Assembly: GCA_964581565.1 (NCBI GenBank)
Contig: CAZOOZ010000005.1
Span: 62,001 to 126,000 of the forward strand
Reading direction: 5' to 3'
DNA from: UBA1433 sp964581565
Lineage (GTDB): Bacteria > Bacillota > Clostridia > Eubacteriales > UBA1433
Length of the DNA: 64,000 bases
Both the position numbers and the translations under genes were made by a program. How positions within the stretch are numbered: the first letter of the stretch is position 1; each line of letters opens with the position of its first letter. The notes under the pieces are model-generated. The model searched no databases. It was not told the origin of the DNA and worked only from the letters and a program-made list of their open reading frames with translations. Shown here in pieces: positions 16,501 through 25,936 of the stretch.

Positions 16501-17487
16501 ATGACAAAAATAACGGATGAGTTTATTTTGCGGGGCAATTGTATCAAAAACCGCATTGTGATGCCGCCGATGTACACTTTTTCTTTTCGCGGGGAAAACG
16601 GTACGTTTTTTGGCAGACAGCATATCGATCATTACACACTTCGCGCAAAAGGCGGGGCGGGGCTTATTATTCTCCAGTCGACACGCGTGCATGGCTCCAT
16701 AGAAGGCATAAAGCTGTGGTCGCCGGAAAACACCGCGGTTTTAAAGCAGATTGTCGATGGCTGCCATGCTTATGGGGCGCTAACGTTTTTGCAGCTTTCA
16801 TGTGACGATAAAGACATCAATGAGTTGTCAGGCGAAGAAATACATACAATCCGGCGCGAAATAAAGCAGGCTGCCATCAGCGCATGCGCTCTTGGCTTCG
16901 ACGGTGTGGAATTTCACTGCGCGCACAGCTTTTTCCTGTGCAAATTTTTAGACGGCGATTTTAATAAAAGAACAGACAGCTACGGCGGCAGCGCGGAAAA
17001 CAGGGCGCGTATTCTAACGGAGATCATACCCGGCATCAGGGCGAATACACATGAAAAATTTATTCTCGGTGTGCGGATGGGAAAATTTTTGCCCGATGAA
17101 AAAGATGGCTTTGAAGTTGCCAAAATCTTTGAGAAAGCCGGCGTGGATATACTTCATATTTCCTGGGGCATGAGAATGCCGGCAGGGCAAGTATCGAAGG
17201 ATTTTATCTGTAGCTATATGACGTATAACGCATATGAGATGAAAAGAAATGTGAGCCTTCCCGTCATTGCGGTCAATGAAATCACCGCAGAGAGGCAAGT
17301 GCGTTTTCTCATAGAAAATAAATATGCGGATTTTGCCGCCGTGGGACGGGGCATGCTTGCCGATGCGGATTTTGCAAATCATGTCATAGATAGCATACCT
17401 GTGAATAAGTGCCGCCATTGCGGAGGGGGCGTTAATAAATGTTTCTGGTTCAGTGATCACAGGTTGTGTCCGGCAAGAAATAAATAA
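16501..17487 (+). CDS. Old-yellow-enzyme-family NADH:flavin oxidoreductase
   Basis: The 328-residue protein is a TIM-barrel FMN oxidoreductase: NRIVMPPMYTFSF near the start; HIDHYTLRAKGGAGLIILQS; GFDGVEFHCAHSFFLCKFL near 135-155 with the active-site His pair region; and NKRTDSYGGSAENRARI. It ends with a short Cys-rich tail (KCRHCGGGVNKC) and lacks the second, FAD/NAD half of 2,4-dienoyl-CoA reductases. It probably reduces an activated double bond; the substrate is unknown. The ribosome site is ACGGAGG. Confidence 0.88.
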   Translation: MTKITDEFILRGNCIKNRIVMPPMYTFSFRGENGTFFGRQHIDHYTLRAKGGAGLIILQSTRVHGSIEGIKLWSPENTAVLKQIVDGCHAYGALTFLQLSCDDKDINELSGEEIHTIRREIKQAAISACALGFDGVEFHCAHSFFLCKFLDGDFNKRTDSYGGSAENRARILTEIIPGIRANTHEKFILGVRMGKFLPDEKDGFEVAKIFEKAGVDILHISWGMRMPAGQVSKDFICSYMTYNAYEMKRNVSLPVIAVNEITAERQVRFLIENKYADFAAVGRGMLADADFANHVIDSIPVNKCRHCGGGVNKCFWFSDHRLCPARNK

Positions 17488-17521
17488 AGTTGAGAAATCT
17501 GCGTAGAAGCAGATTTTTTTA

Positions 17522-17572
17522 TTGACAGCTATATCGCATGCCGATATAATTATAACGAAAGACGATATATCG
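17522..17572 (+). promoter_or_regulatory. padR promoter with two CGATATA operator sites
   Basis: TTGACA (17522-17527) and TATAAT (17545-17550) are exact consensus boxes 17 bp apart. TATATCG (17530-17536) and CGATATA (17542-17548) form an inverted repeat across the spacer. A second palindrome, CGATATATCG, lies at 17563-17572 near the start of transcription. PadR proteins bind such AT-rich palindromes, so autorepression is likely. Confidence 0.75.
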
Positions 17573-17601
17573 GTTAATGTAATAATAAGTGAGGACAGCA
17601 A

Positions 17602-17931
17602 ATGCCAAAAAGTATGGAAAGAGGCGCTTTGACAGAAGCGGTATTATATATTTTGCTTTCGCTCTACAGTCCGCTTCACGGATACGGAATCATGCAAAAT
17701 GTAAGCGAACTGAGCGGCGGCAGGGTCGTGCTCGGAGCAGGCACGCTATATGGAGCCATCAATACACTCGTTGAAAAAAATTGGATTGAGCCGCTCGAAG
17801 GAGCGGCGGGAAACAGAAGGAAAGAATACATGATAACAAATACGGGAAAAGCGGCCGTGGCGCAGGAAATTGTTCGTTTGGAAGAATTGCTGCGCAATGC
17901 GACGAAAATTGCGGCAGGAGGATTAAAATGA
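17602..17931 (+). CDS. PadR-family transcriptional regulator
   Basis: The 109-residue protein is a winged-helix PadR domain: LTEAVLYILLSLYSPLHGYGIMQ near the start, GAGTLYGAINTLVEKNWIEPL with the wing, and RRKEYMITNTGKAAV, followed by a short dimerisation helix. It is probably a repressor of its own operon, with two palindromes in its promoter. It overlaps the next gene by 4 bp. Confidence 0.93.
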   Translation: MPKSMERGALTEAVLYILLSLYSPLHGYGIMQNVSELSGGRVVLGAGTLYGAINTLVEKNWIEPLEGAAGNRRKEYMITNTGKAAVAQEIVRLEELLRNATKIAAGGLK

Positions 17932-18482
17932 GGTATATTGTATGGAAAGTCTATATGAATCATGAAAAAGAGGAAAAATGGCTCAATGAAATGTCGGCAA
18001 AGGGTATGGCGCTTGTGGGATATTCTTGGTGCAGATATGTTTTTGAAGACAGCCCAAAGGCTGAATACACCTATCGCATAGAGCTTCTCAAAAACCTGCC
18101 CGGCAATGCGGAAAGCAGAGCCTATTTACAATTTTTACAGCAGACGGGTATAGAGCATGTGGCGAGCTATCTGCGATGGGTTTATTTAAGAAAAAAACGT
18201 GCCGAAGGGCAGTTTGATCTCTACAGCGATGCCGACTCAAAAATCAGTCACTATAAGCGTATACTATATCTTTGGATACCTATCATGCTGCTCAATTTAA
18301 TGGCGTTCATATCAAACGGTCTGCATGTACTTGATGATATGCTTCATCATGGCCGAGTATTTGGCGGCAATCTTATCTGCATTTTCTTAAACGGATTTTT
18401 TGCGTTTTTGATATTATGGATGATTATCGTATATTTAAGAAAGGTGCAAAAACTCAGAGTCGAAAAGCGTATTCACGAATAG
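17928..18482 (+). CDS. DUF2812 membrane protein, PadR partner
   Basis: The 184-residue protein has the DUF2812 N-terminal domain (KVYMNHEKEEKWLNEMSAKGMALVGY) over about 110 residues, then two transmembrane helices (about 110-130 and 145-165). DUF2812 genes are commonly paired with padR as here, with an ATGA overlap. The biochemical role is unknown; a membrane sensor or effector controlled by PadR is plausible. Confidence 0.85.
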   Translation: MRYIVWKVYMNHEKEEKWLNEMSAKGMALVGYSWCRYVFEDSPKAEYTYRIELLKNLPGNAESRAYLQFLQQTGIEHVASYLRWVYLRKKRAEGQFDLYSDADSKISHYKRILYLWIPIMLLNLMAFISNGLHVLDDMLHHGRVFGGNLICIFLNGFFAFLILWMIIVYLRKVQKLRVEKRIHE

Positions 18483-18508
18483 AGCAATATGTTGAGCATT
18501 CAATAATA

Positions 18509-18536
18509 AAAAAGAGTACAACAGGTACTCTTTTTG
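18509..18536 (+). terminator. Intrinsic terminator after padR-DUF2812
   Basis: AAAAGAGTAC, a 5-nt loop, GTACTCTTTT and a T run form a canonical terminator 27 bp after the stop. Confidence 0.87.
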
Positions 18537-18689
18537 TATGCCGTCCAATGTACGGCAAAGCGATTAAGAATTGTTTAATAAAAGAGCGTATGCTATAATG
18601 AAGAAAATTAGTTGATCTTTTTTATTGGTTTCCGCATTTTTTCCCGTATTGTAAGGACACAATTAAATACAGTAAGGATGGTTATTCCT

Positions 18690-20486
18690 ATGAAATGGAT
18701 AAAAAGTATCTTTAATAAATTCAGAGCCTTGAGCGGCTCTGCTGCCCGATATCCGTTGACGGTGGCTTTTCTCGTCGTTGCCGCGGTGCTTGTTGCCATG
18801 CAGATCAGCCTGGAGAATGATTATTCAAAACTCATTACCACCTGCGCGGTCGGCGCTGTTTCGGCAATTACATTGCAGGCGCTCTGCGAACGGTTTTTTG
18901 AAAAAATATCTTCGCGTTTTCTCTTGATGATCGCTGTTATCCTGCTTACTATAGGCTACTATTTTCTCATCAGATCATCGGGGAAATTCAGTATGGAGCT
19001 GATGACGAAAACATCCATTGCGCTGGCTGCTTTGTTTATGGCGTATATCTGGCTGCCTTCCATCGGCGGCAAGGTAAGCTTTCACAACAGCTTTATGGCT
19101 GTCTTTAAAGCCGTATTTTTATCGGCGCTGTATTCTTTTATACTTTGGGGAGGATGCAGCGGCGTACTTGCGGCGATTGATGTGCTTATTCATGAAATCA
19201 ATCCGGATGCGTACGGGTATATTGCGGATATTGTATTTGTGTTGTTTGCGCCGGTGTTTATGCTTTCCTTAATACCTCGCTATACGGGTAAAAGAGGCAT
19301 AAGTACTGATGAAGGATACGCACTCGACGAAAAAATAAAAAAAGCGATCCATTGCCCGAAGTTTTTGGAAGTGCTGCTTTCTTATATTCTGGTACCGCTG
19401 GCGGGTGCGTATACAATTATTTTAGTCATTTACATCGCTATAAATATCACAGGGCAGTTTTGGACGGACAGCCTGCTTGAGCCGATGCTGATCGGGTATG
19501 CGGTTGCCATTATCGCTTTGTTTATTTTAGTAAGCGGCCTTGAAAATAAATTTGCCTTGTTTTTCAGAAAAGTATTTCCTAAAGTGATGCTGCCTATCGT
19601 GCTGTTTCAAATGGTATCTTCGTTTATCATTCAAGGGGAGACCGGAATAACACATATGCGTTATTTTGTGCTTTTATACGGACTGTTCGCATTATGCGCA
19701 GGAGTGGTGATGAGCTTTTGGGGCGTGCGTAAAAATGGTATTATTGCGGCCATGCTGATCATCTTTGCGGTCGTCTCTATCACGCCGCCTGTAGATGCGT
19801 TTACCGTAAGCAGAATCAGCCAAGCCGGCCGCTTGCAAAAAGCGCTGGAGCAAAACGATATGCTCGATAATAATGCAATTATTCCAAAGGAGGCTATATC
19901 CAATGAGGATAAGGCGGTCATCACGCAGTCGGTGGAATATTTAAGTGAAATGGAATATATCGATAAAGTAGAGTTCATACCAGATGATTTTGATCTGTAT
20001 GAAGATTTTGCAGCTACCTTTGGTTTCAGCGAATATTATGCGCCGGCAGAGAATGAATGGGAGCAATATGTTTATGTCGCTTTAGCAAATGAGCTTGCAA
20101 TCGATATTCAAGGGTATGATTATTTGATAAGTGCTTATATTAGTAATCAGAAAGAAAATGATGACATTTCTAATATTATCAATACGATCAATTACGAAGA
20201 TGAAGCATATAGCTTAGAGAGTGAAGCTTTAGGGGATACAATTGATATTGTATTAAGAGATAAGGATAGGCAAGAATTAGTGCGCTTTGATACGGATAAA
20301 CTTTTTGATACATTTTCAGCATATCCGGCTGAAAAGAATGAAATCTCCATGGATGATGCAACCTTCATTGAGCAAAGTGATGCGGTATCCCTTATGATTA
20401 TTGTGCGAAATTTGAGTATGGATGCATCTCAAAATGAAACGGATAAATATGCCGATGTATATGTACTCATCAGATTTATAAAATAA
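18690..20486 (+). CDS. DUF4153 family polytopic membrane protein
   Basis: The 598-residue protein has about a dozen hydrophobic helices in its first ~400 residues and a soluble, Asp/Glu-rich C-terminal domain of ~190 residues. Features such as SLIPRYTGKRGISTDEGYALDEKIKKAIHCPKFLEVLLSYILVPL in two blocks fit DUF4153. The function is not known. The frame is open from 18612, but the ATG at 18690 is preceded by AAGGATGG and begins MKWIKSIFNKF, a better start. It follows a terminator, so it is its own unit. Confidence 0.78.
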   Translation: MKWIKSIFNKFRALSGSAARYPLTVAFLVVAAVLVAMQISLENDYSKLITTCAVGAVSAITLQALCERFFEKISSRFLLMIAVILLTIGYYFLIRSSGKFSMELMTKTSIALAALFMAYIWLPSIGGKVSFHNSFMAVFKAVFLSALYSFILWGGCSGVLAAIDVLIHEINPDAYGYIADIVFVLFAPVFMLSLIPRYTGKRGISTDEGYALDEKIKKAIHCPKFLEVLLSYILVPLAGAYTIILVIYIAINITGQFWTDSLLEPMLIGYAVAIIALFILVSGLENKFALFFRKVFPKVMLPIVLFQMVSSFIIQGETGITHMRYFVLLYGLFALCAGVVMSFWGVRKNGIIAAMLIIFAVVSITPPVDAFTVSRISQAGRLQKALEQNDMLDNNAIIPKEAISNEDKAVITQSVEYLSEMEYIDKVEFIPDDFDLYEDFAATFGFSEYYAPAENEWEQYVYVALANELAIDIQGYDYLISAYISNQKENDDISNIINTINYEDEAYSLESEALGDTIDIVLRDKDRQELVRFDTDKLFDTFSAYPAEKNEISMDDATFIEQSDAVSLMIIVRNLSMDASQNETDKYADVYVLIRFIK

Positions 20487-20510
20487 GAAACATATAGATA
20501 TCTGGAGGCG

Positions 20511-21791
20511 ATGCAATTGACAACTTTTAAAGAATTGTATAATAAACTGCTTTTAGATACGGTCAATCAAGTGGAAATTAAGCAACAAGAATATGATCAA
20601 TATGATTTTGAACATTTGGATTGCCTGCTCCATCCAAAAAAGCATCCTCCGATCTGGCATCTGGGGCAGTGCGGTTGCTCAGAAGAGCAGCAGCGGGAAT
20701 GCGCCGAACGCTGTCCGTTTGGTGCCATCGAGCATGATGAAAACGGCAGGAGCAAAATCAACGGGGAAAAATGTGTAAGCTGTTCTTTTTGTATCGACCA
20801 ATGCCGCGCGCAAAATCTTGTGGCGAGCCGTGACATCATTCCCGTTTTAAAAGAGATCCAGAATAAAAGAAGCTTGGTATATGCGCTGATCGCGCCCGCG
20901 TTTTTAGGGCAGTTCACAAAAGAGGTCACACCCGCGAAACTGCGAACGGCGCTTAAAAAAATAGGCTTTGACGGTATGATCGAAGTTTCCCTCTTTGCCG
21001 ATATCCTCACACTGAAAGAATCACTGGAATTTATAGAGAATATAAAAGAAGACAGTGATTTTCAGCTCACGAGCTGCTGCTGCCCGATATGGATTGCGAT
21101 GATCAAAAAACTCTACAGTGATCTGCTGCGCCATGTGCCTTCTTCCGTATCACCCATGATTGCGGGAGGAAGAGCGATTAAGCAGCTTTATGACGATGCC
21201 GTCACCGTGTTTATCGGCCCTTGTATTGCGAAAAAATCAGAGGCAAAAGAGGAAGACATCGCAGGCGCTGTCGATTATGTGCTCACTTTTCAGGAGGCCG
21301 ACGATATCTTCAAAGCAATGAATATCAATCCTGCCGAAATGGAAGAGAGCTTTAAAGATCATTCTTCAAGAGCGGGGCGCATTTATGCGCGTACGGGTGG
21401 AATCAGTGAAGCGGTAAAAGCCACGGTGCAGCGTCTAAAACCTGAGCATCCCATTACTGTTCGGACAAAGCAAGCCGATGGTGTGCCGGCCTGCAAAACT
21501 ATGATCAATGATCTGATAGCGGGAAAGCTGCACGCCAACTTTTATGAAGGAATGGGCTGCATAGGCGGTTGTGTCGGGGGGCCAAAATCTGTGACCGGCT
21601 GCGAAGAGGGCACAAAAAATGTCAATGAATATGCAAAAATGGCCGCGCATGCCACGCCGATCGATAATCCATACGTCATAGAATTGCTTCATCGTCTCGG
21701 TTTCGATGACATAGAAAGCCTCCTAAAAGACAGCGATATCTTTACCCGTCATTTATTGGATGGAGATTTTCAGCAGAAAGCAAAGGGCTAA
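20511..21791 (+). CDS. [FeFe]-hydrogenase-like iron-sulfur protein (group B-like)
   Basis: The 426-residue protein has an N-terminal Cys cluster (CGCSEEQQRECAERCPFGA), a ferredoxin-like CVSCSFCIDQC near residue 85, and then the H-cluster domain. H-cluster motif 1 is TSCCCPIW, motif 2 is IGPCIAKKSEA and motif 3 is YEGMGCIGGCVGGPK. All four H-cluster cysteines are present. The motifs differ from the classical TSCCPAW / MPCxxKK / ExMACxGGC pattern and match the GMGCxGGCVGG variant of group B enzymes. It may oxidise or evolve H2, or sense it. No maturation genes are in view. GGAGG is only 2 bases from ATG 20511 but 8 from TTG 20517, so 20517 may be the true start. Confidence 0.82.
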   Translation: MQLTTFKELYNKLLLDTVNQVEIKQQEYDQYDFEHLDCLLHPKKHPPIWHLGQCGCSEEQQRECAERCPFGAIEHDENGRSKINGEKCVSCSFCIDQCRAQNLVASRDIIPVLKEIQNKRSLVYALIAPAFLGQFTKEVTPAKLRTALKKIGFDGMIEVSLFADILTLKESLEFIENIKEDSDFQLTSCCCPIWIAMIKKLYSDLLRHVPSSVSPMIAGGRAIKQLYDDAVTVFIGPCIAKKSEAKEEDIAGAVDYVLTFQEADDIFKAMNINPAEMEESFKDHSSRAGRIYARTGGISEAVKATVQRLKPEHPITVRTKQADGVPACKTMINDLIAGKLHANFYEGMGCIGGCVGGPKSVTGCEEGTKNVNEYAKMAAHATPIDNPYVIELLHRLGFDDIESLLKDSDIFTRHLLDGDFQQKAKG

Positions 21792-21831
21792 ATCAATTGC
21801 TTCATTCAATAAATTCGTATAAATTGCAAAT

Positions 21832-21855
21832 CAGCGCAGCTGTAAAGCTGCGCTT
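21832..21855 (+). terminator. Intrinsic terminator after the hydrogenase-like gene
   Basis: AGCGCAGC (21832-21839) pairs with GCTGCGCT (21846-21853 region) and runs into TTTT, 41 bp after the stop. Confidence 0.8.
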
Positions 21856-21891
21856 TTAATTTTCATACTTTTTTATAAATAAATTTATTTT

Positions 21892-23715
21892 TTATAATCC
21901 AAACAATGCGAGCAGCCGCTGCCAAAAGCTTTGCTCGGTTGATTGCACTTCGGTTGCATTTTGTGCATCTGCCGATTGAATTCCTTCTGTCATCATTACA
22001 AACTGCACGAGTTCCACATTCGTGTTTTGTTCAGATACAAAAGAAACAGGGACAAAGTCGTCGGTGTCATAGTCGGCGAGCAATTCGTCGATTTTATCCT
22101 GCAGCTGCGTATCCATATCTTTCGTTTGCGAGTGCATTTCATTTGTTCCGTCCGCAAGCTGCTGCATGCCGTCCGAAAGGTCGGTAAGACTCGAGCTTAG
22201 AAGAGAGCTTGCGTCAAAGATGTCTGCAAAACCGTCATATAAGTCATTAAAGCCATCGTAAAGTGTGGACGCTCCCGACAGATATTCACCCAGCCCGCTG
22301 TCAAATGTGCCATAATTGGATGCGAGTTGATCTATGGCGTCTTTTAATGAGAGGATTCCTCCTGCCAATTCGTTCAAGCTATCCGGCAAATCTTGAATGT
22401 TTGTATCAAAGGTTGCATACTGACTCGCCAGTGTGCTCGCAATAGAGGCAATCCCCGGGTTGACCTCGGTGCCGTCTCCGTTAATGCTTATGTCAAGTCC
22501 GCTAAGCAGGGAAGATTCCTGCGTAAGCGTTTGGATCATGCCGTTTATTTTCTCGATTTCTTCGGCTTGCTCAGGGATAGAATCATCCAGTTCATTTTTT
22601 CGTTCTTGGAGATAAGAGATGATTTCATCGTTGCTATCTTTAAAGGTATCCACATTTGAAAGTGCACTTTGCACTTGCGATAGCCCGCCGGAAAGACCGT
22701 TGATAGCAAAAAGTATCTGGCTTGAGCCGTCCGTGAGAGCGTCAAGATCCGATAAATCCATGGCTCCTGCCGAATCAAGATTATCTTTAATCGTTGTAAG
22801 GGCATATAATATTTGTGCGGAAGCATTTTTTAAATCAGCATTTCCGCCTGTTAAATTACCCAGACCGTTGGTAAGTCGATCAAGCCCGCTGTACATATCT
22901 TTAAGCCCGCTGTTGAACTGGCTCATGCCGCTGTCTAATTGATCAGTACCGTCAGCCATGCTTCCTGCGGCTGTGTCGATCAGTTCAATAGCCTCTTGCA
23001 GCGCGGTGATTTCATCAACCAAATCATTTGTATCAGGCAAATCAATAGACATAGAAAAAGGTACCGCGCCAAACTGAATGCCGTCCATTTCAAAATTTTC
23101 GACATGCGCTGTAATTACGTAATGTGCAGTGTCATTAGGCATTTTTATAAAGGTGAGCAATTTATTTTTACCTGAATCAGAGATGGTGGCATCAAGGGCC
23201 TCGATATTTGTGCAAACTTGCGTATTCAGTGTCAGGGTTGTTTGAAGAGAGTAATTTTGTTCAAAAACAGCATTTGCGTTTTTGTTCTCCTCTATATCGA
23301 TCATAATTTGAAGCTCACCCGATTTTCCTGCCAGCTCATCTGGCGATATCACAACGCCATTTAGCAAATAGTCTACAGTAATGATCCAGGGAATTTCAGC
23401 CTCTTCGAGGTTGCCCTGATAATAGAATATGCCTTTCGGAGAACCTATACTGATGGCACCGTCTTTACTGGTGAGCATATCAGTCGTTGTTAAATTGATG
23501 ATTTTATCATAGTTACCGTAATCGGTAAACGTACCTGCGGCATCAACTTGAAAACTATTGATGACATAAGTGCTGACCTGCGTGCCATCGGGATTTAGTT
23601 TTACATAAACGACCTCATCCTTTAAAGGTTGAGTAGCTAATGCATGTGCTGGTAAAGTAAAAAATATAAGTATACAAAGCAAAAAGATGGTCACTCTTTT
23701 GCATATTTTTTTCAT
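21892..23715 (-). CDS. Secreted heptad-repeat protein, MMPL partner (YhgE/Pip-like repeats)
   Basis: The 607-residue protein has an N-terminal signal peptide (hydrophobic FLLCILIFFTLPAHALA). A beta-rich region follows to about residue 235. Then comes a long series of L-x-x-G-type heptads (SGMSQFNSGLKDMYSGLDRL, LTDLSDGMQQLADGTNEM) of the kind in YhgE/Pip-like proteins and in partners of MMPL exporters. It ends with SFWQRLLALFGL and has no clear membrane anchor. It overlaps the MMPL gene by 4 bp, so the two should work together, probably forming an extracytoplasmic coiled-coil adaptor. The role is inferred from context. Confidence 0.8.
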   Translation of the reverse strand: MKKICKRVTIFLLCILIFFTLPAHALATQPLKDEVVYVKLNPDGTQVSTYVINSFQVDAAGTFTDYGNYDKIINLTTTDMLTSKDGAISIGSPKGIFYYQGNLEEAEIPWIITVDYLLNGVVISPDELAGKSGELQIMIDIEENKNANAVFEQNYSLQTTLTLNTQVCTNIEALDATISDSGKNKLLTFIKMPNDTAHYVITAHVENFEMDGIQFGAVPFSMSIDLPDTNDLVDEITALQEAIELIDTAAGSMADGTDQLDSGMSQFNSGLKDMYSGLDRLTNGLGNLTGGNADLKNASAQILYALTTIKDNLDSAGAMDLSDLDALTDGSSQILFAINGLSGGLSQVQSALSNVDTFKDSNDEIISYLQERKNELDDSIPEQAEEIEKINGMIQTLTQESSLLSGLDISINGDGTEVNPGIASIASTLASQYATFDTNIQDLPDSLNELAGGILSLKDAIDQLASNYGTFDSGLGEYLSGASTLYDGFNDLYDGFADIFDASSLLSSSLTDLSDGMQQLADGTNEMHSQTKDMDTQLQDKIDELLADYDTDDFVPVSFVSEQNTNVELVQFVMMTEGIQSADAQNATEVQSTEQSFWQRLLALFGL

Positions 23716-25778
23716 GTGAGTAGATTCTCCTTTTTTCGTTTTTTCAATGTTGTCTTTTGCACAATATTGTCAAATATAACCAATAATCCCGGAAGCACAG
23801 TAAGTACCATAATGGCAGAGAGCACTGCGCCACGGCCTAAAATAATACCTAATTGGCTGATGATTTCATTGCTTGATATGAAGCCCAGCATCAATCCTGC
23901 GATTGTTAGAATGCTCGCAGGGGTTATTATAGAAGCTGTAGTTGACGAAATGGTCTCATAGACTGCGCTTTTTTTATCTAGAAGCTGCCGATTGGCCATA
24001 TATTTGCTAACAAATAAAATTCCGTAATCCACAGTTGCGCCCAATTGAACGGAGCTTACGATTTGATATCCTATATAGTTAAGTGACGAACCCGTGAAAT
24101 AAGGGATGCTCAGATTAATCCATGTCGCGCCTTCGATTACCAAAAGTAAAATAAGCGGTATCGACAGCGAGCGGAATGTGAGTAAAAGCACCAGACCAAT
24201 GGAGAAAACCACGGCTAAGCGTACAACTTTGTTATCACTGACAATGGTGTTCATTAAATCATAATTTACAACACTTTGCCCGACGAGGTAGTAATGATCG
24301 GGATAATAGCTTTGGGCGGTGGCTCTTATGGTTTCTACGATATCAAAAGCTTCTTCTCCTTCATCCGTTGTATCAACATACAGTATCAGCCGGCTATATC
24401 CGCCGCTGCGAAATTGCGAAAGCTGGTCAGATGACAAAAAGTCTGCGGGAATTTCTTTTCCAACATAATTTGTATAGGAGATGACACTTGTTACTTGCTC
24501 GATATTGTCAAGAGAAGCGCTCAATTGTGCTTCTTTTACAACATCATCATCGGCAACAAGCAGTACCATTTGCACAGATTTGCCAAAAATACTGTCTATT
24601 TTATCTTTGTTCTGCTGTTCTATTGAATTCGGGCTGATCATGCCTGATGAACCGTAGAGAAAATTACTGTTTTTTTGGCCTAAATATCCCGGTATGACGA
24701 GTATAATAACAATGATTGCGACAGGAATACAGATGCGCGAGATGACCTTGCCAAATTTCTCAAATTTAGGCATCAGTGGACGATGGTGCGTTTTATCCAT
24801 CAGCTTGGATGTTGAAATTACCAAAACAGGTAGCAGGCTCATAACACATATAAAACTGAATAAAATGCCTTTGGCAAGAACTATTCCCATATCCGCGCCG
24901 ATTTTAAAGCGCATTAAAACTAAGACGATAAAGCCGAAGATGGTAGTCATAGCACTGGCGGCAATAGACGAGAATGATTCTTTCATCGCTTTGGACATTG
25001 CCTGGGTAATACTGTTTTCCGTTTGTCTATACCTGGCAAAACTGTGAAGAAGAAAAACGGCATAATCCATGGATACGGCCAGCTGCAGAACGCCGCTTGC
25101 CGATCTGGTTATGAAAGAAATTTCACCTAAAAAAATATTCGTGGCTTCATTGAGTAAAACGGCTACGCCGATGGTCAGCAAAAACAATATCGGTTCAAAC
25201 CATGAACTTGTGGAAAGCAGCAATATAAGTAATACTAAAGGCACGATAAACAACACAATTTTAGGCACTTCTTCGGCGGCCGAGTCTTGTGCGATGGATT
25301 GATTGAGCGCATCTCCCGAAAGGATACCTTTCTCTCCGACAAATTCTTGCAGTGAAGAAATAGTCTCAGTCAGGTTATCTTCTTCTACAGTGACGGAAAA
25401 TAAAGCGCCTCCGTTTTTATACCATGTTTGAACTGTATCCTGATCTTGCGTATCTAAAGGTTTATATACATCGATGACATCATCAAGCCATAACACACTG
25501 TTCACGCCCTGCTGCAGGGTAAGCTGTGTTTTAAATTCAAGTGCCTGCGAGATGGAGATATCTTCTATATAAATCGAAAGATTCGGTAAGCTTTCGTCAA
25601 AGTTATCTTCCATGATATGCAGCGCGGCAGTGGAAGGTGCGTCATCGGGCAGATAATCAGATAATTTATAATTTACTCCGACAAGTTGCATGAGCAGAGC
25701 CGATAGAATGGCAAGGGCTGTAAAAATAATTAATATACTTTTTTTATGTGCTAATATCGATTCTGAAATTTTTTTCAA
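23712..25778 (-). CDS. MMPL/RND-family exporter
   Basis: The product (688 residues from TTG 25778, 702 from ATG 25820) has the two-repeat MMPL plan. Each half has one helix, a ~150-residue extracytoplasmic domain and about five helices, with SMDYAVFLLHSFARYRQ near 265 and ATVDYGILFVSKYMANR near 600 holding the Asp-Tyr pair of the proton path. Such proteins export lipids, drugs or peptides. AAAAGGA lies 8 bases before TTG 25778, while the ATG at 25820 has no ribosome site, so 25778 is preferred. It is divergent from a TetR-type gene, the likely regulator. Confidence 0.88.
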   Translation of the reverse strand: MKKISESILAHKKSILIIFTALAILSALLMQLVGVNYKLSDYLPDDAPSTAALHIMEDNFDESLPNLSIYIEDISISQALEFKTQLTLQQGVNSVLWLDDVIDVYKPLDTQDQDTVQTWYKNGGALFSVTVEEDNLTETISSLQEFVGEKGILSGDALNQSIAQDSAAEEVPKIVLFIVPLVLLILLLSTSSWFEPILFLLTIGVAVLLNEATNIFLGEISFITRSASGVLQLAVSMDYAVFLLHSFARYRQTENSITQAMSKAMKESFSSIAASAMTTIFGFIVLVLMRFKIGADMGIVLAKGILFSFICVMSLLPVLVISTSKLMDKTHHRPLMPKFEKFGKVISRICIPVAIIVIILVIPGYLGQKNSNFLYGSSGMISPNSIEQQNKDKIDSIFGKSVQMVLLVADDDVVKEAQLSASLDNIEQVTSVISYTNYVGKEIPADFLSSDQLSQFRSGGYSRLILYVDTTDEGEEAFDIVETIRATAQSYYPDHYYLVGQSVVNYDLMNTIVSDNKVVRLAVVFSIGLVLLLTFRSLSIPLILLLVIEGATWINLSIPYFTGSSLNYIGYQIVSSVQLGATVDYGILFVSKYMANRQLLDKKSAVYETISSTTASIITPASILTIAGLMLGFISSNEIISQLGIILGRGAVLSAIMVLTVLPGLLVIFDNIVQKTTLKKRKKENLLT

Positions 25779-25936
25779 ATCAATGTCCTTTTGAGGGTTT
25801 AATAGATTTAAGCATTGCATTTATGCAGTGTTTATATTATATTGAAAACAAAGATAGCAAACAATAGTCAATTAGTGAGCTTGTGTTGATTAATTAACAT
25901 GTGGTTTTTATATGTGTAATAAAGGAGTATTTTCTG

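Noticed and set aside
21906..23175. Several long plus-strand frames opposite the heptad-repeat gene
   Set aside because: They mirror the codon bias of the repetitive minus-strand gene, have no ribosome sites and no recognisable domains.
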